Of a stretch of DNA of 11,736 nt, positions 1 through 5,711 are shown piece by piece. The DNA lies in assembly GCA_017380275.1 (NCBI GenBank), contig JAFOEH010000021.1, forward strand, positions 1 through 11,736. Reading direction: 5' to 3'. How positions within the stretch are numbered: the first letter of the stretch is position 1; every line of letters starts with the position of its first letter. Below the pieces are notes generated by a model. It was not told the DNA's origin, ran no database searches, and saw only the letters and a list, made by a program, of their open reading frames with translations. The DNA is from Alistipes sp. (GTDB lineage: Bacteria; Bacteroidota; Bacteroidia; Bacteroidales; Rikenellaceae). A program made the position numbers and the translations under genes.

Positions 1-116
1 ATATCATTAAACTTTGCCTTTACCTTTTCATCACTGCTATGCTCTGCAAGCATCTTAAATTTTTTGATCAAAAGCTCTTCCTCTGACAGTAAATCATTTA
101 ATGCTGACAACTCCTT
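1..116 (-). CDS. Fragment of a small helical protein of clostridial type (foreign segment at the window edge)
   Basis: The terminal 38 codons read as a charged, helix-forming peptide beginning KELSALNDLL and continuing through LIKKFKMLAEHSS, open at the window edge. It contains no beta-barrel character. GC is about 33% over 1-110 against about 61% over 111-220, and the codons change to TTA, AAA, AAT and GAT. From memory, the peptide resembles short ferritin-like or spore-coat-like proteins of Clostridia, in which helices of this kind are followed by a His-rich second helix. I infer that it is not part of BtuB and entered through an assembly join or, less likely, recombination. The exact junction cannot be placed better than about 108-119, because AAGGAG fits both sides. 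Confidence 0.6.
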
Positions 117-1211
117 GTGGTGCGCCGAGACCGATGCCGTGAAGAGCCACTTGCCGGCATAGAGTTCGCCATCGGCTTGGCCGTAAAGGGTATTGACGTA
201 GCTGCGCGAGCGAGTCATCGTGGTCATTATGCCGTTGCCCGGGTCGCGCTTATAGTCGTAGGCCATCCAGGTGTTGATATATCCCGCCTTGGCCGCCACC
301 TTCCAGCGGCTACGCAGATGATCCCACGAGAGTACGCCACGGAAGGTGTGTTCGCGCTGACGGTTATCCATCTCGGTTGCATCGCTATAATCGGTGGTAA
401 GCATCTGCAACTCGCGGTTGGAGTTTACATACCACGCGCTTAGGCCGAAGCGGTCGCCACGTCCCGTATTATAATAGGCCTCCTGCAGGATGTGCAGATC
501 CTTGAACGAGCCGCTGCGGTTGCGCTCCGTGGGGTAGTATTGGCCGATGATGTTGTGGTCGGCATCGTAGATATTCTCTTTCTTGTCGTGGTTGCGGTAC
601 TTATACTCGTTGGGCGAAGAGGAATAGACGGCGCGCGTCGAGAGTTGCCAACGATCGTTGCCGTAGGTCAGGCGCAGGAACTCATCGAAGGTCTGGAACG
701 AGCCCACGCCCTGAACATACTGAAGCCCGAAGCCCTCGGCCGAGGCGGGCTTGGTGGAGAGTCGCACCGAGCCACCCAATCCGCCACCCACGTCGCTGAC
801 CGAAGAGGTGCCGTGCAGCAGCGAGGCATCGTCGATAAAGTAGGAGGGAATCATCGAGAAGTCGGTCATTCCCATCATCGGGTTGTTGATGCGCATACCG
901 TTCCACACCACCTGCGTATGCGAGGGTGAAGTACCTCGGAACGAGACCGTTGAGAGCGTTGCACGGCCGTAGTTCTTGACAAAGAGCGAGGAGTTGAACG
1001 TCAGCACATCGGCAATCGAGAGCGATACATTCTCCTTCAGCACCGAGGAGTCCATACGGGTCTGCACGGTGCCTATATCCTTCATCGGGCGGCGGCCATA
1101 GACCGTAACCTCGCGGATGGGGATGGTGCGCGACGGCTCGCTCTGTCCCCACGCAAAGAGCGGGAGCAGCGCTACGACAAGCAGTAGAAAGTATCGCGCA
1201 CGACTGTTCAT
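1..1211 (-). CDS. btuB: BtuB-like TonB-dependent cobalamin receptor, 3' truncated and joined in frame to foreign sequence
   Basis: This is an outer-membrane receptor for TonB-driven import of vitamin B12 and other cobamides. It starts with ATG at 1211, 2 nt after the stop of the BtuG-like gene, and stays open to the window edge. Residues 1-22 form a signal peptide with a hydrophobic core ending near AWG. A possible TonB-box-like segment (REVTVYG) lies at 33-39. The plug domain spans about 45-151, with FRGT at 91-94, WNGMRIN at 103-109 and a glycine-rich GGGLGG at 142-147; these resemble Bacteroidetes BtuB plugs. Barrel strands with many aromatic residues follow to about residue 365. A receptor of this family usually has about 600-700 residues, so nearly half of the barrel is missing. 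From residue 366 (position 116 downward) composition and protein character change completely; see the separate entry for 1-116. The B12 riboswitch and neighbouring btuG support cobamide as the substrate. The family call is firm and the 3' end is not genuine. Confidence 0.88.
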   Translation of the reverse strand, partial: MNSRARYFLLLVVALLPLFAWGQSEPSRTIPIREVTVYGRRPMKDIGTVQTRMDSSVLKENVSLSIADVLTFNSSLFVKNYGRATLSTVSFRGTSPSHTQVVWNGMRINNPMMGMTDFSMIPSYFIDDASLLHGTSSVSDVGGGLGGSVRLSTKPASAEGFGLQYVQGVGSFQTFDEFLRLTYGNDRWQLSTRAVYSSSPNEYKYRNHDKKENIYDADHNIIGQYYPTERNRSGSFKDLHILQEAYYNTGRGDRFGLSAWYVNSNRELQMLTTDYSDATEMDNRQREHTFRGVLSWDHLRSRWKVAAKAGYINTWMAYDYKRDPGNGIMTTMTRSRSYVNTLYGQADGELYAGKWLFTASVSAHHKELSALNDLLSEEELLIKKFKMLAEHSSDEKVKAKFND

Positions 1212-1213
1212 AT

Positions 1214-2275
1214 CTATTTCCAACAAAAAGCTCCGGGGATTATGCCCACATAAAATTCGTCAATCTCTTCGCCCGAGGCCGAGTAGCGGTAGATCTTACC
1301 TTGCTGCTGATAATCAATGGCATCGGCCACATACACTTCGCCCGAGGCGGGATCGACCGTAAGGCCATAATACAACGTCTCGCGACTCTCGATAAGAGGT
1401 CGTACGGGCAGGCGCTCGCTATCGACAGACATCGACCAGACATCCTCGTTGAGCCAATAGAGCCTATCGCCCGCGCCGCTGAGCTGCAACTCCGAAGGCT
1501 CATCGCCCTCGGCGAAACGCAGGCGGTACTCGAGCGTGAAGGTCTCAGCATCGATGCGGCAGAGCGTGGGGGCCTCGTGGCCGTAGGGCGAGCCGGCCTT
1601 GCCGCCATCGGTCAGCGTCCAGAGCTTGCCGTTGCGATCGAGTACGAGCGAAGAGGGCTGGATGCCGACCTCCAACTCATCGACAATCTCATCGGTGATG
1701 GTATCGATCTTCAGGATGCGGTTCTGGTAGGACCAGCAACAAACATAGACATAGCGTCCCCACTGCACCATCTGCTCCGTTGAGCCACTCTCCATATCCA
1801 TCGCGGGGCACTCGATGTGGCCCGTGATCTGGAAGGTGCGAGGGTTGATGATGAAGATGCGGTTGTCCCAGATCTGCGAGATGTAGGCCTTCTCGTCACT
1901 GACGAAGTGGATGTATCGGGGCGAGGTGAGGCCCGTGATGCGGCCAACTTCCTTATAAGTGTCGGTGTCGATGGCAAAGACGACGTGCGAGTTATTAACG
2001 ACCACCCACCCTATGCCGTTGCGGATGACCATCGACTGCGCCACATCGCCCAGCTTCATCGCATTCGAGCGGTAGAAGAGCTCGTTCTCGACCTCGCGAG
2101 TGGCAGGATCGTAGAACGAGAGCGAGGCGTTGCCATACTGGAAGTTGCCCTCGTTGGTAATAAAAAGACCATTGGCCGAGTTGGAGAATGACTCCTCTCG
2201 ACCATAATCCCACTCCATACACCCCGTAAGGGTGATGGCTGCAAGGGCAATCAATATGGATGTTAAATATCTCAT
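1214..2275 (-). CDS. btuG: BtuG-like surface cobamide-binding lipoprotein (YncE/DUF5074-type beta-propeller)
   Basis: This 353-residue lipoprotein is predicted to bind cobamides at the cell surface with high affinity and hand them to BtuB. Residues 1-18 are a lipoprotein signal with lipobox LTGC and acylated Cys19, followed by acidic residues (E21, D23) that fit export to the outer leaflet. The mature part opens with NEGNFQYGNASLSFYDP (41-57), a typical start of Bacteroidetes BtuG/DUF5074 proteins. Repeated propeller blades follow, for example around SPRYIHF (118-124), NRIFIINP (138-145), NRILKIDTIT (185-194) and GKIYRYSASG (326-335). In Bacteroides, BtuG is a seven-bladed propeller that forms a stable complex with BtuB. 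The gene sits between a surface lipoprotein gene (ATGA overlap at 2272-2275) and btuB (2 nt gap), the same order as known cobamide loci. Length fits the family. DUF5074 proteins also occur outside B12 loci, but the riboswitch and btuB make this assignment strong. Confidence 0.85.
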   Translation of the reverse strand: MRYLTSILIALAAITLTGCMEWDYGREESFSNSANGLFITNEGNFQYGNASLSFYDPATREVENELFYRSNAMKLGDVAQSMVIRNGIGWVVVNNSHVVFAIDTDTYKEVGRITGLTSPRYIHFVSDEKAYISQIWDNRIFIINPRTFQITGHIECPAMDMESGSTEQMVQWGRYVYVCCWSYQNRILKIDTITDEIVDELEVGIQPSSLVLDRNGKLWTLTDGGKAGSPYGHEAPTLCRIDAETFTLEYRLRFAEGDEPSELQLSGAGDRLYWLNEDVWSMSVDSERLPVRPLIESRETLYYGLTVDPASGEVYVADAIDYQQQGKIYRYSASGEEIDEFYVGIIPGAFCWK

Positions 2276-3213
2276 TTCAATCTATTTGCGAGCCCGTAGT
2301 CGCTGAAGTCCACCACCTCGGTGGAGTTCTCGCCTATCCAGCCGCTCTTGGTGTTAAGGGCTGTCTGCACCTTAACAAAATCTATATATTTCAGTTCGAC
2401 GCTTACGCCCTGCGTGTCGATGGCGTTGGCAATATCGAACAGGTTCGTCGTCTTATCCACGATATCCACCTCGCTGAAGTTATCGGCATAGCCCCACCCG
2501 TAGGAGGGTTGCACCCAAAGCGAGCCGTTGCCCGACTTATCGTAGTTGCGTGCTTCGAGGCGTGTGCCCGTCAGCGTGTAGCTCGCAGCATCGATCCACG
2601 CGGGGTAGTACGACGGCTGCGGATGGAACGAGCCCAAATAATCGACCGTGCCCGTCGCCCCCTCGCTATCGCTCCACTCGACGCTCTGGCCATCAGCCGA
2701 GGGGCGGTAGTAGGTAACGGAGTAGCGTTGCAGGGTTGCCGCATCACCCGTCTCGCTACCGCGAAGCTCGTACCAGCCATCGTTGGGGAGGCCGTCGCCA
2801 TTCAAATCCTGCATAACCCACACTATGCCCGGCTCGGAGGAGCCTTCGTAGCTGTTTGCGCGAATGGCAAGGTCGTAGCCCTCAACATTATCGACGCTAT
2901 GGTCGAAGCCGACAACCACATATCCGCCAAAGCCGCCTAGCGACAGGAACTTTCCCTCGCCCAAGCGACGCTCGGCATAGGCTACGGCATCGGCAGGGGT
3001 CAGCTCCTCGCCCGTGAAGCCAGCAAACTCCTCATCTCCAATATATTGTCCCGGAGCAGGGGTATATTCCACAACGCGACTCCACGATGGAGATGACGCT
3101 ACTGTGGCAGGACGATAGTGTTCGTCCTCTAATGTGATTGTAACCACATCGTCTCTGTTACAAGACGATGCGGCCACAACCATCAACATACACAAAAATC
3201 CGAATTTCCTCAT
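2272..3213 (-). CDS. Uncharacterised surface lipoprotein of the cobamide operon
   Basis: This is a 313-residue lipoprotein of unknown function, of a kind usually annotated only as cell surface protein or PKD-domain protein in Bacteroidetes. I chose the ATG at 3213 rather than the in-frame TTG at 3219, because the peptide then begins MRKFGF, a normal lipoprotein signal. The lipobox is ASSC with Cys18, and the following NRDD is acidic, as expected for surface display. A striking segment is VWVMQDLNGDGLPNDGW (131-147), where D136, N138, D140 and D145 resemble an EF-hand or dockerin calcium loop. The rest is rich in Tyr, Trp and Gly, for example PSYGWGYADN (236-245), and looks all-beta. The gene starts 11 nt after the upstream gene's stop and overlaps the BtuG-like gene by ATGA, so it is almost certainly co-translated with the cobamide uptake genes. 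A role in cobamide capture or in scaffolding the receptor complex is inference. Confidence 0.8.
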   Translation of the reverse strand: MRKFGFLCMLMVVAASSCNRDDVVTITLEDEHYRPATVASSPSWSRVVEYTPAPGQYIGDEEFAGFTGEELTPADAVAYAERRLGEGKFLSLGGFGGYVVVGFDHSVDNVEGYDLAIRANSYEGSSEPGIVWVMQDLNGDGLPNDGWYELRGSETGDAATLQRYSVTYYRPSADGQSVEWSDSEGATGTVDYLGSFHPQPSYYPAWIDAASYTLTGTRLEARNYDKSGNGSLWVQPSYGWGYADNFSEVDIVDKTTNLFDIANAIDTQGVSVELKYIDFVKVQTALNTKSGWIGENSTEVVDFSDYGLANRLK

Positions 3214-3224
3214 TTCCAATTCTC

Positions 3225-4316
3225 TTACTCCGCCTTGAAACGTACCGCAACATCATCGTAGGCGAAGTAGGCAGGGGTGTTCAGGCCCCAATCGCCACAG
3301 AGGTCATCGCTTCCGACAATTGCGAACTCAACTCTGGCAACCTCACCCAACGAGGTCAAATCGAAGCGCTCCCACTCGGTCTGGATATCGTCCTTGCCAC
3401 GGCAGAGCAGGTGCTCGGCCTCGGAGGTGCGATCGCCTGCGGCATTGTAACCCGTAGCCACGATCTTGAGCCACGACTGCTCGCCTGCGGGGGCGGCATA
3501 AGCGTCGCCAACGAAGAGAGAATTAAGAGTGTAGGTGATGTTGGTTACCCACATATGGTCGATCACACGCTGCTCGCCATCGCTGAACGAGAAGCTTGTG
3601 CCCTTGTTCACAACGCAGAAGTTCGTTGAGCCGTCGTGGCCGCCGTCGAGTGTTGCGAGCTGCAACTCATACCAGGCCGAAGCGCCCTCGGGCAGAGTCA
3701 CGTAATCGGCCAAGACGTAGTTCGAGATAGCGTGGCCACCATTCCAGAAGGGGCCTGTGAAGCTGCTCGAGAGGTAGGTATTACCCTCGTCTGACCAGTC
3801 ATAGGCAACGTTCGAGAAGTCGTTATAGAGCAGACGACCGCCATACTGCACGGCATCAATCAAATCGCTCCACACCGCAATCGCAGCATCGGCATAAGAG
3901 AGCGTGTAGGGCTCGAAAAGAGCATCCTCGTCCTCGAAAGTAAGGGTGCGCAACTCATAATCGATCAGGGGGATGCGGATCACACGGCCATCGGCAAGGG
4001 TGATCACCACAACACCATTTTCTTCAACTACACTTACAAAGAACGAATCACCATCCTCGCCATTACGCAGCGTGATGGTAGAGCCATCGCTCAACGTGAG
4101 CGTATAGCCCTGCTCGGTCTGCTCGACAGAGGTAATCACCTTACCCTTGTTCAGAGCATCGACAAGTGCTGAGAGGGTTGCAATGTCCTCGGTATTGGCA
4201 TTGACCTGACTCTCCAACTCATTGACCTTACCCCAGAGGGCATCATCGTCGTACTCGCAGGCTGTCATAGCGAAGGCCGACAGCGCGAGGGTTAAAATTG
4301 TAAAAAATCGCTTCAT
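3225..4316 (-). CDS. DUF4988/DUF4465-type surface lipoprotein, candidate BtuH-like cobamide-binding protein
   Basis: This is the first gene after the B12 riboswitch: 363 residues. The signal ends in lipobox MTAC with Cys20, followed by EYDDD, a strong surface-export signal of Bacteroidetes type. Residues 25-60 form a coiled coil (LWGKVNELESQV...). Residues 60-118 hold two short beta repeats (YTLTLSDGSTITLRNGEDG and VVVITLADGRVIRIP), as in DUF4988. Residues about 123-360 match DUF4465 by pattern: FWNGGHAISNY at 190-200, VTNITYTLNSL at 257-267, WLKIVATGYNAAG at 282-294, and a C-terminal WGLNTPAYFAYDDVAV at 343-358. BtuH of Bacteroides is a surface lipoprotein that binds B12 through its C-terminal globular domain. 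This protein has the same position and architecture type, but I cannot verify homology from sequence alone. Expression should be shut down when cobalamin is plentiful. Confidence 0.82.
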   Translation of the reverse strand: MKRFFTILTLALSAFAMTACEYDDDALWGKVNELESQVNANTEDIATLSALVDALNKGKVITSVEQTEQGYTLTLSDGSTITLRNGEDGDSFFVSVVEENGVVVITLADGRVIRIPLIDYELRTLTFEDEDALFEPYTLSYADAAIAVWSDLIDAVQYGGRLLYNDFSNVAYDWSDEGNTYLSSSFTGPFWNGGHAISNYVLADYVTLPEGASAWYELQLATLDGGHDGSTNFCVVNKGTSFSFSDGEQRVIDHMWVTNITYTLNSLFVGDAYAAPAGEQSWLKIVATGYNAAGDRTSEAEHLLCRGKDDIQTEWERFDLTSLGEVARVEFAIVGSDDLCGDWGLNTPAYFAYDDVAVRFKAE

Positions 4317-4523
4317 AGCATAATGTATTTTAAGTTAAACATTGGTTGCTACGCAAGCGGAACCCAACTCAAAACATCTTATGCCGCAGATAGCGATACG
4401 ACAACAACCACGCGTCTTCTCGCACTCTCTCCCCGCAGTACGGGGCAAAACTTAAAATTTACGGATAAAATTAGTTTTGATTCGTCCCGTAGTCCTGCAG
4501 GTTACAAATCTGGTATAAAGCAA
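4317..4523 (-). promoter_or_regulatory. Leader / expression platform between riboswitch and first gene
   Basis: About 200 nt of untranslated leader separates the aptamer from the first start codon. It contains a compact hairpin CCCCG-tactg-CGGGG at 4431-4445. A second segment reading TACGGG on the RNA (4491-4486) is complementary to CCCGTA (4444-4439) inside that hairpin, so the two pairings exclude each other. No poly-U follows the hairpin, so control of translation, or of processing, seems more likely than intrinsic termination. The sequence before the ATG at 4316 is A/T-rich with no clear Shine-Dalgarno, as usual in Bacteroidetes. I see no convincing small gene here on either strand. Confidence 0.5.
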
Positions 4524-4611
4524 AGGGTAGGTCTTCTGACTTATTCCATTTATGGCGCCTTCCCAACGCACAGCGTCAGTGGCAAAAGAGTACCATAAAC
4601 AAACTCCTACA

Positions 4612-4698
4612 GACGTTCTATCTTTAGAATAGCGGCCACCTTCATCGGCAGCTCACTTTTTCACAGCGGCCCCTTCATCGGCGGCCCACCTTAACGTC
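4612..4698 (-). other. Expanded peripheral arm inside the cobalamin riboswitch
   Basis: GACGTT at 4698-4693 on the RNA is complementary to AACGTC at 4617-4612, which closes an 87-nt arm placed between the aptamer core and the B12 box. The arm contains the imperfect direct repeat listed separately. Peripheral extensions are the variable part of this riboswitch class, so the arm need not impair ligand binding. I did not fold it, and the helix assignment is by eye. Confidence 0.5.
4631..4690. repeat. Imperfect direct repeat of about 26 bp in the riboswitch arm
   Basis: Two copies start at 4631 and 4665, 34 bp apart. On the plus strand both follow the pattern agcggcc, then cc, then ttcatcggc, then a gc-rich stretch ending in cac. 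They differ by a 1-nt length change before ttcatcggc and by two or three substitutions. The spacer is the T-rich run at about 4657-4661. Tandem duplication of one arm segment is the simplest explanation. Confidence 0.7.
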
Positions 4699-4814
4699 CT
4701 GCCCCATCGAGAGGCCCGGAGTGGAACTTACAGCAACAGGCATTGTCCCGGATTCGCACCGGATTCCCTATTAATCTTCGCGGCCGAGAGCCGCATAAGA
4801 ACCGTTTGCTGACA

Positions 4815-4844
4815 CAAAGATAGAGAGATTTTTTCGGTTTGCAA
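4815..4844 (-). promoter_or_regulatory. Bacteroidetes-type promoter of the cobamide operon
   Basis: On the minus strand TTG at 4844-4842 (the -33 element) is followed after 19 nt by TATCTTTG at 4822-4815, a match to the Bacteroidetes -7 consensus TAnnTTTG. Transcription would start within roughly 5-8 nt, at about 4807-4811, precisely where the riboswitch begins. It lies directly downstream of the terminator of the mqnD transcription unit. Confidence 0.8.
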
Positions 4845-4873
4845 CTAATTCTTTGCGATTTTTTTACCACAAC

Positions 4874-4910
4874 AAAAAAAAGAGGATACCCCTATGGGGG
4901 TACCCTCTTT
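4874..4910 (-). terminator. Intrinsic terminator of the mqnD transcription unit
   Basis: A 14-position stem pairs 4879-4892 with 4897-4910 around a 4-nt loop, and is followed on the minus strand by eight U residues (4881-4874). The one non-Watson-Crick position (4886 with 4903) is G-U in minus-strand RNA but A-C in plus-strand RNA, so the structure is better for minus-strand transcripts. It begins 18 nt after the mqnD stop codon. Confidence 0.9.
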
Positions 4911-4928
4911 AATTTTTCACAACTTTGC

Positions 4929-5711
4929 TTAGAACTCCTCCAGAGCGGTCAGAGCCTGCATTGCAGCGCGGCCTTCATCGCCAAGCGAGAGAGAAAAATC
5001 GTTGACAAACAACGCGATATGGCTATCAATCACATCGTCCTCCATCTCCTGTGCGTGGCTCTTGACGTACTCGCGCGAGAGCATCGGATTGGCAAAGGCG
5101 TATTCAATCGAGCGGCGCAGTACGCGCTCGACCTTCTGGCGAACGTCTGCAGGAGTATCGCGGCGGATGACAATACCTCCCAGTGGCAGAGGCAAGCCGG
5201 TGCGAGCCTCCCACTCGAGGCCCAGATCGGCAACGAGCTCGAGGTTGCGGCGCTGATAGACAAAGCGCCCCTCGTGAATCAGCACACCCGCATCGAAGTC
5301 GCCACGCTCAACGGCAGCAGCAATCTCGGAGAAGAGCATCGGCGTGCGGCTCTCAACCTCGGGGAAGAGGCGTTGCATCAGCGCGTTAGCCGTAGTGTGC
5401 AGGCCCGGGACAACGACGTTGCGGATGGGGCTATGCTCGCCCTTGCGTCTGACGAGCAGCGGGCCGTTGCCGCGACCGAGTGCCGCGCCGCTATTAAGGA
5501 GCGTATACCTCTCGGTGATGGCGGGCAGCAGGGCGCAACTGATCTTGCTGATGTCGGGCACACCGCTCTGTGCGGCGGCGTTAAGCTCCTCGATGTCGTG
5601 GTACTCGACCTCGAAGCGCAACCCCTCGCAATCGATGCGGCCGTTGACCATTGCATCGAACATAAAGGTGTCGTTGGGGCAGGGGGATATGTGTAGGCGC
5701 AAAGGGTTCAT
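4929..5711 (-). CDS. mqnD: 1,4-dihydroxy-6-naphthoate synthase MqnD
   Basis: This enzyme catalyses the last dedicated step of the futalosine part of menaquinone synthesis: cleavage of cyclic dehypoxanthinyl futalosine to 1,4-dihydroxy-6-naphthoate. It is a cytoplasmic 260-residue protein with a periplasmic-binding-protein-like fold. Visible family signatures are SPCPNDTFMF at 9-18, DISKIS at 53-58, GRGNGPLLV at 79-87, PGLHTTA at 102-108 and GVLIHEGRFVY at 142-152, where His146 corresponds to the conserved histidine proposed as catalytic base. GLPLPLGGIVI follows at 172-182. Length fits the family. Its ATG shares one base with the TAA of the upstream rhamnosidase (TAATG at 5713-5709), so translation is probably coupled. 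mqnB lies three genes upstream in the same run, and mqnA, mqnC and mqnE are not in the window. Confidence 0.95.
   Translation of the reverse strand: MNPLRLHISPCPNDTFMFDAMVNGRIDCEGLRFEVEYHDIEELNAAAQSGVPDISKISCALLPAITERYTLLNSGAALGRGNGPLLVRRKGEHSPIRNVVVPGLHTTANALMQRLFPEVESRTPMLFSEIAAAVERGDFDAGVLIHEGRFVYQRRNLELVADLGLEWEARTGLPLPLGGIVIRRDTPADVRQKVERVLRRSIEYAFANPMLSREYVKSHAQEMEDDVIDSHIALFVNDFSLSLGDEGRAAMQALTALEEF

Larger units (their letters stand above)
4524..4808 (-). promoter_or_regulatory. Cobalamin (adenosylcobalamin-type) riboswitch
   Basis: Read on the minus strand, this leader carries the diagnostic core of the cobalamin riboswitch. A GCGGC/GCCGC hairpin comes first. Then follow AATAGGGAATCCGG, the invariant GGTGCGAATCC (4760-4750) with GGGAC, and a CTGTAA segment (4735-4730). 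The B12 box region follows, with GCCACTG at 4583-4577 and then GGGAAGG. The aptamer closes with GTCAGAAGACCTACCC at 4540-4525. When cobalamin binds, downstream genes are expected to be repressed. The aptamer is about 285 nt, longer than the usual roughly 200 nt, because the region between CTGTAA and the B12 box contains an expanded arm (about 4612-4698). It controls the four-gene cobamide uptake operon that follows. Confidence 0.95.

Noticed and set aside
682..1152. Long minus-strand open frame of 156 codons within btuB
   Set aside because: It is out of frame with the clear BtuB plug and barrel sequence and encodes low-complexity Arg/Gly/Leu-rich peptide, typical of a shadow frame in GC-rich coding DNA.
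1..1211. A genuine receptor fused to a helical domain as a new protein architecture
   Set aside because: The barrel is cut roughly in the middle, which would not fold, and the base composition changes at the same point; an assembly artefact explains both.
3214..3219. TTG at 3219 as the start of the second lipoprotein
   Set aside because: ATG at 3213 is two codons downstream in frame and gives a standard lipoprotein signal beginning MRK.
4323..4598. 91-codon plus-strand frame across the riboswitch leader
   Set aside because: The region is explained by the minus-strand leader and aptamer; the peptide is Ser/Thr-rich without hydrophobic core or family resemblance.
4345..4737. AGCAAC near the start codon (4350-4345 on the RNA) complementary to GTTGCT of the aptamer (4737-4732) as a possible L5-L13 kissing pair
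   Set aside because: The usual partner loop lies directly after the aptamer, and here it would be about 175 nt away without a clear supporting stem; six bases can match by chance.
4839..5696. 285-codon plus-strand open frame opposite mqnD
   Set aside because: It begins across the terminator and promoter region and runs antisense to a confidently identified MqnD; no domain or signal is visible.
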